From NCBI GenBank assembly GCA_030632885.1, contig DAOVTW010000023.1, positions 1-48,903 on the forward strand: DNA of 48,903 bases, written 5' to 3'. The first letter of the stretch is position 1, and every line of letters starts with the position of its first letter. The position numbers and the translations under genes are program-made. Positions 42,401-48,903 of the stretch are shown piece after piece. The notes below the pieces were generated by a model. That model was not told the origin of the DNA and did not search any database. It saw only the letters and a program-made list of their open reading frames with translations. This DNA is from JAIOSM01 sp023143455 (lineage in GTDB: Bacteria > Desulfobacterota > Desulfobacteria > Desulfobacterales > Desulfobacteraceae).

Positions 42401-43899
42401 TAAACCGTGTAGTAGTTGCAGCCTGTTCTCCAAGAACACATGAACCCCTGTTTCAGGAAACAATAAGGGATGTAGGTCTAAATAAGTATCTTTTTGAAAT
42501 GGCAAATATCAGAGATCAGAATACCTGGGTTCATATGCAGGAGCCTGAAAAAGCTACCCAAAAAGCCAAAGATCTTGTGCGTATGGCAGTTGGAAAAGCA
42601 GCTCTTATAGAACCATTGCATCAGGTAAGTCTTGATATTCAAAAAGCTTTAGTTGTAGTCGGAGGCGGTGTAGCAGGTATGGAAGCTGCCATTGCTGCCG
42701 TTGAGCAGGGAGTTGATGTTCATCTGATAGAAAAAGCCGGAGTTCTTGGAGGTATTGCATTGAGTCTTAATGCTACCTGGTTGGGAGAATCGATTCAAGA
42801 CTATCTAAGTGACCTTGTTAAAAGAACAATGGATACAGAAAAGATCAACCTTCACCTGAATGCGCAAGTTGCATCAACCACAGGTTCCATTGGTAATTTT
42901 GTTACCACTATTAAAGTAAATGAAGGCAGCGATAAAGTAACCATTGAACATGGTGCTGCAATTATAGCTACTGGTGGAATGGAATATAAACCTAATGAAT
43001 ATCTCTATGGAGACCATCCGGATGTATTGACTCATTTGGATATGGATGCAGCCATAAGAGATGAAGATGATAGAATAAGCAAGGCAAAATCAGTAGTCTT
43101 TGTTCAATGTGTTGGATCACGAAACGAGGAAAATCCATATTGCAGTAAAGTCTGCTGTACACACAGCCTTAAAAGTGCTCTTGCTTTAAAGGAAAAAAGC
43201 AGCAGAACAAAAGTCTATGTGATTTACAGAGACATCAGGTCATATGGTTTCAGGGAAGATCTATATCAGGAAGCGAGACAAAAAGGTGTTCTTTTTATTC
43301 GTTATGATCTTGAAAAGATGCCTGAACTTAGAAAAGATGGTGATGGACAATTAGAATTTAATATTGTCGACCATGTTCTCCAGATACCTCTTCGCATCAA
43401 TCCTGACCTGGTAGTTTTGGCGTCCAGTATTGTTCCGGGCGAGAATAAGGATCTTTTTGAAAAGTTTAAAGTACCTGTGAATGCGGAAGGTTTTCTTGTG
43501 GAAGCCCATGCTAAGTTAAGACCTGTTGATTTTGCATCAGATGGTCTTTTTGTTGCAGGTCTTGCTCATTATCCAAAACCCATAGAAGAAAGCATTGCCC
43601 AGGCGAGAGCAGCAGTTGCACGAGCTATGACAATTCTTTCTAAAGATTCATTAATGGTTGGAGGAGTAGTCGCAGAAGTTACACCGGAAAAGTGTGCGGT
43701 TTGCCTGACCTGTGTGAGGACATGTCCATATGATATACCTTATATCCATGAAGATGGATATGCCATGATTTCGGCATCAGAATGTCATGGATGTGGTGCA
43801 TGTGTGGCTGAATGTCCTGGAAAAGCAATTAAACTGAATAATTTTACAGATCAGCAGATAATAGCAAAAACTGATGCTCTTTTTGAAACAGCATCATAA
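39463..43899 (+). CDS. hdrA: Giant HdrA: HdrA-GltD/NfnB-like-HdrA fusion
   Basis: This 1478-residue flavoprotein has three dinucleotide-binding cores. The first is an HdrA-type N-terminal FAD motif (GAGIAG, 13-18) with the CSMC region and a ferredoxin motif. An inserted GltD/NfnB-like NAD(P)H-FAD module follows (about 157-600; GSGPAG near 253, GGGNVAIDVARAA near 385, YRRTRKEMPAWEEE). A second HdrA-like half has VCNCG near 926, GGGVAG near 1067 and two [4Fe-4S] motifs near 1411-1450. HdrA is the flavin electron-bifurcating subunit of Hdr complexes, and the insert supplies a pyridine-nucleotide site. It is followed by mvhD, metV and metF. The length is about twice that of archaeal HdrA. Confidence 0.93.
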   Translation: MTKNAKGSVMVVGAGIAGIQASLDLADSGYYVYLLDKNSAIGGTMAQLDKTFPTNDCSMCIISPKLVEAGRHLNVELLNMTQVEEVTGEQGDFKVRIKQEARYIDLDKCTACGECAKICPVELPNEFDEELGERKAAFKLYPQAMPSGFVIQKKDKAPCRLTCPAGLNVQGYVQMVKEGKYKESLEIIMEQLPLPGTLGRICPHECEDACRRCEVDEPIAIRDLKRLAADKFDPRDVEIKCAEKIGKKVAIIGSGPAGLAAAYHLAKQGVDSIIYEALSKTGGMLRVGIPDHRLPPEVLDRDIEVITNLGVEIKVNTALGKDFTVDSLMKDGHDAVFLAMGAHKGIGLGIEGEDFDGVRQGVDYLRELNLTGKTKTGENVAIIGGGNVAIDVARAAMRLGAKKATILYRRTRKEMPAWEEEICAAEDEGVEIIYLAAPQIVLEDNGNVTGLRVLKMELGEPDSSGRRRPVPIPGSEYDLEIDQLIPAIGQRPDISSIESQNDIKISKWSTTEVNPITFETDKKGVFAGGDLQTGPSVAIGAIAAGMEAAISIARYLKGEDMMAGREKASVENPEYLPVSENMLEEARYKMPELELEKRAGNFSEVELGYGEEEGKKEAARCLNCGYCSECMQCVDACLANAVDHCMEEKEQVLEVGAIILSPGFTPFDPSDYTAFCYGHSPNVMTSLEFERILSASGPYGGHLVRPSDNVEPKKIAWLQCVGSRDINKGDHAYCSGVCCMYANKQAVIAKEHSGDSLDTAIFFMDMRTHGKDFDKYNIRAQDNSGVRFIRSRIHSVFPEPGDKYRLVYATEAGSMAEEIFDMVVLSIGLSPLEGGKELADKMGIELNSHGFAKTNNLSPISTTRDGIYVCGTFQEPKDIPASVMEASAAAATASMSLSEGRWSMTKTKELPPENDFSGMKPRIGVFVCNCGINIGGVADVPAVRDYAATLPYVVHVEDNLFTCSQDAQEHIKDVIKKNEINRVVVAACSPRTHEPLFQETIRDVGLNKYLFEMANIRDQNTWVHMQEPEKATQKAKDLVRMAVGKAALIEPLHQVSLDIQKALVVVGGGVAGMEAAIAAVEQGVDVHLIEKAGVLGGIALSLNATWLGESIQDYLSDLVKRTMDTEKINLHLNAQVASTTGSIGNFVTTIKVNEGSDKVTIEHGAAIIATGGMEYKPNEYLYGDHPDVLTHLDMDAAIRDEDDRISKAKSVVFVQCVGSRNEENPYCSKVCCTHSLKSALALKEKSSRTKVYVIYRDIRSYGFREDLYQEARQKGVLFIRYDLEKMPELRKDGDGQLEFNIVDHVLQIPLRINPDLVVLASSIVPGENKDLFEKFKVPVNAEGFLVEAHAKLRPVDFASDGLFVAGLAHYPKPIEESIAQARAAVARAMTILSKDSLMVGGVVAEVTPEKCAVCLTCVRTCPYDIPYIHEDGYAMISASECHGCGACVAECPGKAIKLNNFTDQQIIAKTDALFETAS

Positions 43900-43912
43900 A
43901 TGGAGGTCAAAC

Positions 43913-44359
43913 ATGAATAAGGCTATGACTCAAGACTTTGAACCAAGAGTAATTGCGTTTTGCTGTCAATACTGAGCTTATGCAGCCGGGGACCTGGCAG
44001 GTTCCATGAGACTCTCTTATCCTGCGAATGTGAAAATAATTCAGGTGCCATGCACCGGCAGGGTGGATATTATCCATCTTCTAAACGCCATTGAGGATGG
44101 AGCAGACGGTGTATATGTTGCAGGATGCCTGGAAGGCGAATGTCACTATATTTCAGGGAATCTTAAAGCAAGAAGAAAAGTTGAATATGTTCAAAAAACC
44201 CTTAAAGAACTCGGTATAGAACCTGAAAGGGTTGCCATGTACAATCTTTCTTCTGCACAGGGTGCAAGATTTGCTGAGATTGCAAATGAAGTGGTGACAA
44301 AAATTAAAGAACTCGGGCCAACGCCTGTAACAAATAAAAAGCAAAATAATGCAGCATAA
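43913..44359 (+). CDS. mvhD: MvhD-like [2Fe-2S] subunit, selenoprotein (Sec21)
   Basis: ATG 43913 follows a good GGAGGTC site, and the frame is interrupted at codon 21 by TGA (43973-43975), giving FCCQY-U-AYAAGDLAGSMR. In MvhD proteins this place is cysteine (FCCxxC pattern). Downstream residues continue in frame through VPCTGRVD and AGCLEGECHY to TAA 44359, in all 148 residues. Alternative starts after the TGA would remove the cluster motif. A stem-loop begins 13 nt after the UGA. MvhD links HdrA to a hydrogenase or, in acetogens, to MTHFR; metV and metF follow here. Selenocysteine in MvhD/VhuD homologues is known from methanogens. Confidence 0.87.
43989..44005 (+). promoter_or_regulatory. 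Bacterial SECIS-like hairpin in mvhD
   Basis: GGGACC (43989-43994) pairs with GGTTCC (44000-44005), including one G-U pair, around the loop TGGCA. It starts 13 nt after the UGA. Stem length, loop length and the UGG loop start match the hairpin in hdrCB. Confidence 0.75.
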
Positions 44360-44391
44360 AAATGAATCGAATAACTATAAAGAGGTGAACA

Positions 44392-45069
44392 ATGATAGTT
44401 GCGGATCGCAAGTCTCTTGAAGAGATACTGGAGATGGTTGAGGATTGTAAAAAGATTCTTATTGTCGGATGTAAAGGGTGTGTTACAGTCTGTAATGTTG
44501 GAGGTGTCAAAGAAGTAGAAATTTTGTCATCATCTTTGAAAATAGCCAGAAAAAAAGCAGGCATAGAGATTGAAATTGATATGCATACCCTGGAAAGACA
44601 ATGTGATAACGAGTACATAGAACAGATCAAAGAGACTGTAAACGATTATGATGCTGTTGTTTCAATGGCATGCGGTGTAGGTCCTCAGTTTCTTTCAGAA
44701 ATGTACAAGGACCAAAAGTTTTTCCCAGCGTTGGATACAACATTTTTTGGTGGGGCAACAGAGCATGGAGTCTGGGAAGAAAGATGCGCAGGCTGCGGAA
44801 CATGTATTATACATAAATATGATGGATTGTGTCCTGTAGCAAGATGTGCAAAAAGTCTGCTTCATGGACCATGCGGCGGATCATCCAACAGTGCCTGTGA
44901 AATATCAAAAGATACAGAGTGTGTCTGGGATTCCATCGTTAGAAAAAAAATGGAACAGGGCAGGCTTGAAGATCTCCTTGGCGTAACCGAGGCAAGAGAC
45001 TGGAGAAGTGCCAGAGACGGCGGTCCGAGGAGAAGTATAAGAGAAGAACTTGTTCAGGGTAACATATAA
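44392..45069 (+). CDS. metV: MetV-type zinc/Fe-S protein (MTHFR C-terminal-type)
   Basis: This 225-residue cysteine-rich protein has GCKGCVTVCNVGG near residue 25 and CAGCGTCIIHKYDGLCPVARCAKSLLHGPCGG near 140-170, the pattern of MTHFR C-terminal-domain proteins. In the acetogen Moorella, MetV is the zinc-containing partner of MetF. The gene overlaps the long frame of metF and is preceded by mvhD. Its place between mvhD and metF matches the Moorella order and supports a MetFV-HdrABC-MvhD complex. Confidence 0.88.
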   Translation: MIVADRKSLEEILEMVEDCKKILIVGCKGCVTVCNVGGVKEVEILSSSLKIARKKAGIEIEIDMHTLERQCDNEYIEQIKETVNDYDAVVSMACGVGPQFLSEMYKDQKFFPALDTTFFGGATEHGVWEERCAGCGTCIIHKYDGLCPVARCAKSLLHGPCGGSSNSACEISKDTECVWDSIVRKKMEQGRLEDLLGVTEARDWRSARDGGPRRSIREELVQGNI

Positions 45070-45085
45070 AAAGGGGAGAGACAAA

Positions 45086-46015
45086 ATGAGTGAACTTAAA
45101 TCAGGGAGTAATCTTGAAAAGGTTCTAAATGCAGGTCATTTTGCTTTTACAGGAGAATGTGGGCCACCAAAAGGCGCTAATGTAGAACATCTTGTTGAAA
45201 AATTTAAATTCCTTAAAGGCAATGTGGATGCAGTAAATATTACAGATAACCAGACTGCTGTGGTAAGGATGTCAAGTATGGCAGCTTCAGCTCTTATGGT
45301 CCAGGAGGGAATGGAGCCAAATTTTCAAATGGTTTGTCGTGACCGCAACAGACTTGCTATAATGTCAGATATATTAGGTGCCTATGCTCTTGGTATTAGA
45401 AATATGCTCTGTCTTTCAGGAGATCACCAGACTTTTGGAAATCATCCTGAAGCCAAAAATGTTCATGATATTGACTCCATGCAGCTCATAAGACTTGTAA
45501 AAACTATGAGAGAAGGCAAGTTCATGAATGGCGATGATATTGATGTAGCTCCAAAAATGTTTATCGGAGCAGCATGTAATCCCTTTGCCGATCCTTATGA
45601 ATTTAGAGTCCACAGACTTGCCAACAAAATAGAAGCAGGAGCAGACTTTATTCAGACTCAGTGTATATTTAACATGGAAAAATTCAGAGATTTCATGAAA
45701 AAAGTAGTAGACATGGGTCTCCATGAAAAATGCTATATCCTGGCAGGTGTTACACCCATGAAAAACGCTGGCATGGCAAATTTCATGTCAAAATTTGTAC
45801 CGGGTATGGATATTCCAGATGATCTAATCAAACGTCTTAAAAGCGTTGATAAAAAAGATCAATCAGAAGAAGGAATCAAATTTGCTTTGGAACAGGTAGA
45901 AGAATTTAAAGGAATGGAAGGTGTGGCAGGAGTTCACATGATGGCAATCGAATGGGAACATATGGTCCCGGAAATAGCCAAAAGAGCAGGAGTCCTTCCA
46001 AGACCTCAAGTATAA
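45086..46015 (+). CDS. metF: Methylenetetrahydrofolate reductase
   Basis: This 309-residue MetF barrel protein is recognisable by FAFTGECGPPKGAN, DAVNITDNQTAVVRMSS, QMVCRDRNRLAIMSDILGA, LCLSGDHQTFG and AACNPFADPYEFR. It interconverts methylene- and methyl-tetrahydrofolate in the carbonyl branch-linked methyl branch of the Wood-Ljungdahl pathway. It could run oxidatively (acetate oxidation) or reductively (CO2 fixation). The start is ATG 45086 with GGGGAGAG upstream. It is the last gene of the run, followed by a hairpin. Confidence 0.93.
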   Translation: MSELKSGSNLEKVLNAGHFAFTGECGPPKGANVEHLVEKFKFLKGNVDAVNITDNQTAVVRMSSMAASALMVQEGMEPNFQMVCRDRNRLAIMSDILGAYALGIRNMLCLSGDHQTFGNHPEAKNVHDIDSMQLIRLVKTMREGKFMNGDDIDVAPKMFIGAACNPFADPYEFRVHRLANKIEAGADFIQTQCIFNMEKFRDFMKKVVDMGLHEKCYILAGVTPMKNAGMANFMSKFVPGMDIPDDLIKRLKSVDKKDQSEEGIKFALEQVEEFKGMEGVAGVHMMAIEWEHMVPEIAKRAGVLPRPQV

Positions 46016-46031
46016 AATAAACTATCTGTTA

Positions 46032-46059
46032 ACCCAGCCCCAAAATTTAGAGGCTGGGT
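46032..46059 (+). terminator. Hairpin after metF
   Basis: ACCCAGCC (46032-46039) pairs perfectly with GGCTGGGT (46052-46059) around a 12-nt loop. No uridine run follows, so termination efficiency is uncertain. Confidence 0.55.
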
Positions 46060-46068
46060 CAGGGCTTC

Positions 46069-46097
46069 TTGACAAAAAACATCCCCCGTTCTATAGT
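46069..46097 (+). promoter_or_regulatory. Near-consensus sigma-70 promoter, long leader to gspE
   Basis: TTGACA (46069-46074), a 17-nt spacer and TATAGT (46092-46097) form the best sigma-70 promoter in the window. Transcription would start near 46104, leaving about 285 nt before ATG 46389. I looked for a c-di-GMP riboswitch there and could not fit one. The leader may hold another regulatory RNA. Confidence 0.65.
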
Positions 46098-46361
46098 TGT
46101 CAAAGATACAAGAGAATCTTCTTTTGAGAAAAGATTATAGAAAATAAAATTTACTCAGAATGGATAATATTCTCTTTAATTTCAAGCTGTTATAATTGCC
46201 CCTGCACATAACCGACAGAGCGGAGCTGTGTTTTGGAGATTTTTGGTGAAACTTCAGTCATATAATATGTTGATTATTAAACAAAATCGGGTTATAGACA
46301 CAATCATTGCGACTGGAATAATAAAATGATGGAAAACTTTTTTTAAAAAGGCCAAACTGCT

Positions 46362-46376
46362 TGGTATAATATTTGC
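46362..46376 (+). promoter_or_regulatory. Sigma-54-like or TATAAT element next to gspE
   Basis: TGGTATAATATTTGC fits the sigma-54 spacing (GG-N10-GC) and also contains TATAAT. A sigma-54 start would fall near 46387, practically on the ATG at 46389, so it would give a leaderless message. Low confidence for either use. Confidence 0.3.
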
Positions 46377-46388
46377 GCAACAAACCTT

Positions 46389-47963
46389 ATGGACGATAAA
46401 AAAACAACTTTTTTAAAACAAAACAGCATGAAAAAAACAGACAAAACCAGTTTATTGTCTTACCAGGACTACCCAAAGGAACCGGTAATCATCGATAACC
46501 TTTCCATGAAATTCATGAGGCAGTCGAAGTTTATACCTTTGAAAGTAAAAGATGATATTCTGCATATTGCCATGGCCGATCCTAAGGACTCTCCTGTTTT
46601 TGATGCCTTAAATATTGCCTATGGGTATGAAATTAATGTGTACAAAGGTAGGGAAGAGGATATTCTCGAAGCCATTGAAAGATTATACGGCGCAGGAAGC
46701 CAGTCCATGGAGATGATTATAGAGGAGGCAGGCAAAGACATTTATGACATTTCACCTGGAAAAGAAAATGATGTTGACCACCTGAGGGACCTTGCTTCAG
46801 AAGCTCCGATTATTCGGCTGGTAAACAAGATTATTCTAAATGCAACAGAACTTAAAGCAAGTGATATACATTTAGAGCCTTTTGAAAACGAATTTAAAGT
46901 AAGATATCGGATAGACGGTGTTTTGCATAATGCCGAATCACCTCCATGGAGCCTTCAGGCAGCAGTTATTTCCAGGGTCAAGATAATGGCTAAGCTTGAC
47001 ATTGCAGAAAGGCGATTGCCTCAGGACGGAAGGATCAAGCTTAAGATTGCAGACAAGGCGATAGATTTCAGGGTTTCTACAATTCCTACTCTTTTGGGAG
47101 AAAGCCTGGTAATGAGAATACTCGACAGGGATACACTGGTTCTTGATTTGCAGAAATTAGGTTTCCCTGATGACATCCTTCCCAGATACATTAATTTGAT
47201 ATCCCAGCCCTATGGCATGATACTTGTTACAGGCCCAACAGGGAGCGGGAAAACATCAACGCTCTATACTACCCTTGCAAAGATAAATTCCCCTGAAAAT
47301 AAAATTATTACACTTGAAGATCCTGTAGAATACCAGTTGAGAGGTATCAACCAGATACAGGTAAATCCGAAAATCGGCATGACTTTTTCAGGAGGCCTGC
47401 GTTCCATTGTCCGCCAGGACCCTGACATTATCCTGATAGGAGAAATTAGAGACAGGGAGACGGCTGAAATCGCCATTCAATCGGCCCTTACCGGTCATCT
47501 TTTGTTCAGTACTCTGCACACAAACGATGCAGCAGGCGCCATAACACGGCTCCTGGATATGGGCGTTGAGCATTTTCTTTTAAGCTCCACCCTTTTAGGT
47601 GTCCTTGCTCAAAGGCTGGTCAGGATAATCTGCCCTGCCTGTAAAGAACGGATTGAACCTGATGAAAAACTTTTGAAATCAATGAAACTTAGCCCAAAAG
47701 AAATTTCAAAAATAAAGTTTTACATCGGAAAAAAGTGCGAAGAATGCAGGCATACCGGGTTTAAGGGAAGAACAGCCATTTTTGAATATCTTTCTGTGGA
47801 TGGCAATATCAGAAATGAAATTAACAGCCGGTCGAGTACGGAGAGAATCAAAGAAATGGCAATAGAAAGGGGAATGACAACTTTAAGGCAGGATGGATGG
47901 CGAAAGGTAATACAGGGGGTTACAACCATTTCAGAAGTGCTCAGGGTTACATTGGAAATTTAA
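46389..47963 (+). CDS. gspE: Type II secretion/type IV pilus assembly ATPase
   Basis: This 524-residue traffic ATPase has an N-terminal MshEN-type region (FMRQSKFIPLKVKDDILHIAMADP), then SEAPIIRLVNKII, the Walker A GPTGSGKT near 284, the Asp box DPVEY, the Walker B DPDIILIGEIRDRETAE, the His box TGHLLFSTLHTNDA, and a C4 zinc motif (CPAC ... CEECRHTGFKGR). It powers pseudopilus or pilus subunit assembly at the inner membrane. GspE and PilB are hard to separate; the HLRDLASEAP pattern leans to GspE. It has no strong ribosome site. gspF follows directly. Confidence 0.88.
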   Translation: MDDKKTTFLKQNSMKKTDKTSLLSYQDYPKEPVIIDNLSMKFMRQSKFIPLKVKDDILHIAMADPKDSPVFDALNIAYGYEINVYKGREEDILEAIERLYGAGSQSMEMIIEEAGKDIYDISPGKENDVDHLRDLASEAPIIRLVNKIILNATELKASDIHLEPFENEFKVRYRIDGVLHNAESPPWSLQAAVISRVKIMAKLDIAERRLPQDGRIKLKIADKAIDFRVSTIPTLLGESLVMRILDRDTLVLDLQKLGFPDDILPRYINLISQPYGMILVTGPTGSGKTSTLYTTLAKINSPENKIITLEDPVEYQLRGINQIQVNPKIGMTFSGGLRSIVRQDPDIILIGEIRDRETAEIAIQSALTGHLLFSTLHTNDAAGAITRLLDMGVEHFLLSSTLLGVLAQRLVRIICPACKERIEPDEKLLKSMKLSPKEISKIKFYIGKKCEECRHTGFKGRTAIFEYLSVDGNIRNEINSRSSTERIKEMAIERGMTTLRQDGWRKVIQGVTTISEVLRVTLEI

Positions 47964-47964
47964 A

Positions 47965-48903
47965 ATGCCGTTATATTCATACAAAGCAACCGACACTTCA
48001 GGTAAAATCATTAAAGGCTCCCTGAATGTGCCGGATGAAAAGGGGGTGGCAGCAAGGCTTCACAGCATGGACTATATTCCGATCAGGATCGGCCCGCCGG
48101 GGAAAGAACGCATAAGCCTTGACTTTGACCTGTCAAAAAGGGTCGGGGCTATTTTCAAAAATTCTTTTACTAAAGATGTATTGACCTTTACCCAGGACCT
48201 GGTCGCTTTGCTTGAAGCCGGTCTTCCTGTAGATAAAGCACTTTCGATACTTGCCGGCGTAACTGAAACGGACGGATTCAAAGAGATTATAAAAGATATC
48301 TTAAAGAGCATTCAGGGCGGCAGTTACCTTTCGGATGCGCTTGCAAAGTACCCTGTAGTCTTTTCAAGTTTTTATGTAAATATGATTAAAGCCGGTGAGG
48401 CAGGCGGCATTTTGGATAATGTTTTAAACAGGCTGGGCGTTTTCCTTGAAAGCGCCCAGGAGCTTAGGGATTATATAAAGGCCGCCATGGTTTACCCTGC
48501 TTTTCTCGCTTTTGTAGGCGGGATTTCAATCATTATCCTTTTGACCTTTGTGATACCTAAATTTTCCGTTATTTTTTCAGATATGGGCCAGACCATCCCG
48601 CTTTCCACCAGGTTTCTGCTCGGGTTTAGCGAAATTTTAAGAGTATACTGGTGGGCCATTATAGGTGTATCAGCGGCGGGTTATTTATTTCTTCGCCGAT
48701 ATGCAGGAACACGGGCCGGACGTATAAAGATAGATAAGTATAAAATACAGTTTCCTGTCAGTGGGGAACTTGTCAAAAAAATAGAAACGGCAAAGTTTGC
48801 AAGAACTCTGGGTACATTGATGAAAAGCGGTGTTCCAATATTGCAGGCTCTTTTGCTGGTTAAAGACATTATAGGCAATCGGGTAATTGCAAAATCAATT
48901 GAA
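47965..48903 (+). CDS. gspF: Type II secretion/type IV pilus inner-membrane platform protein (partial)
   Basis: 313 codons are present and the gene runs off the window. It starts MPLYSYKATDTSGK, like GspF/PilC. The first T2SSF domain (FTQDLVALLEAGLPVDKALSIL ... AGEAGGILDNVLNRLG) is complete, followed by membrane segments near 180-200 and 225-245. The second domain starts at FARTLGTLMKSGVPILQALLL. It is the platform that works with the ATPase 1 nt upstream. Further secretion or pilus genes should follow beyond the window. Confidence 0.9.
   Translation, partial: MPLYSYKATDTSGKIIKGSLNVPDEKGVAARLHSMDYIPIRIGPPGKERISLDFDLSKRVGAIFKNSFTKDVLTFTQDLVALLEAGLPVDKALSILAGVTETDGFKEIIKDILKSIQGGSYLSDALAKYPVVFSSFYVNMIKAGEAGGILDNVLNRLGVFLESAQELRDYIKAAMVYPAFLAFVGGISIIILLTFVIPKFSVIFSDMGQTIPLSTRFLLGFSEILRVYWWAIIGVSAAGYLFLRRYAGTRAGRIKIDKYKIQFPVSGELVKKIETAKFARTLGTLMKSGVPILQALLLVKDIIGNRVIAKSIE

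Noticed and set aside
46104..46388. Possible c-di-GMP riboswitch in the gspE leader
   Set aside because: The conserved GEMM core sequences could not be fitted to this leader by eye.

Overview
The window is low-GC DNA with the gene content of a strict anaerobe. It has rubrerythrin, desulfoferrodoxin and rubredoxins, several heterodisulfide-reductase (Hdr) modules, a methylene-tetrahydrofolate reductase cluster of Wood-Ljungdahl type, and abundant NtrC-type two-component signalling. Together with two probable selenoproteins this points to a sulfate-reducing Desulfobacterota of the Desulfobacterales type. That assignment is inferred from gene content; there is no rRNA gene in the window, and I saw no tRNA gene and no CRISPR array.

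Layout. 1-5.9 kb is a redox and oxygen-defence island: an FMN 2-hydroxyacid dehydrogenase with a zinc-ribbon head, flavodoxin, thioredoxin, NAD(P)H:rubredoxin-type oxidoreductase, rubrerythrin, desulfoferrodoxin, a broken second rubrerythrin, and two small rubredoxin-like proteins missed by length cut-offs. 6-11.2 kb holds an MFS transporter, a metallo-hydrolase and a polyamine operon (tandem-domain SpeD, SpeE, GNAT, DUF2156). 11.2-13.2 kb is accessory DNA: a ParE-type toxin-antitoxin pair, an XRE regulator, and remnants of a CPBP-like protein and of hicBA. 13.2-16.4 kb (minus) is nifU-nifS-hdrC-hdrB. 16.5-21.1 kb (minus) is metY-metX-metW-MOSC-nadA. The promoters of these two operons share an operator-like sequence between -35 and -10.

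21.2-24.1 kb is decayed: a chimeric DUF2318/HMA-like/ABC-ATPase remnant, a frameshifted secreted metal-binding protein, and an AbiEi antitoxin whose toxin gene is truncated. 24-25.8 kb has a metallo-hydrolase and two microproteins. 25.9-33 kb is a signalling block: an NtrC-family regulator, a membrane histidine kinase co-transcribed with an OppA-like lipoprotein, a 32-codon gene for a miniature lipoprotein with its own terminator, and a cytoplasmic hybrid kinase. The 700-bp gap between the miniature gene and the hybrid kinase carries sigma-54 promoter sequences facing both ways and two dyads between them.

34.6-46 kb encodes a PAS histidine kinase, a response regulator with a MerR/excisionase-type DNA-binding head, and then metF-like, hdrCB, hdrA, mvhD, metV and metF. 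The order hdrCB-hdrA-mvhD-metV-metF is that of the flavin-based bifurcating MTHFR complex described in Moorella. Two genes of this cluster (hdrCB and mvhD) are interrupted by in-frame UGA codons at conserved-cysteine positions. Each UGA is followed by a 6-bp hairpin with a UGG-starting 5-nt loop, so I annotate both as selenoproteins. The window ends in a type II secretion/type IV pilus operon (gspE, partial gspF).
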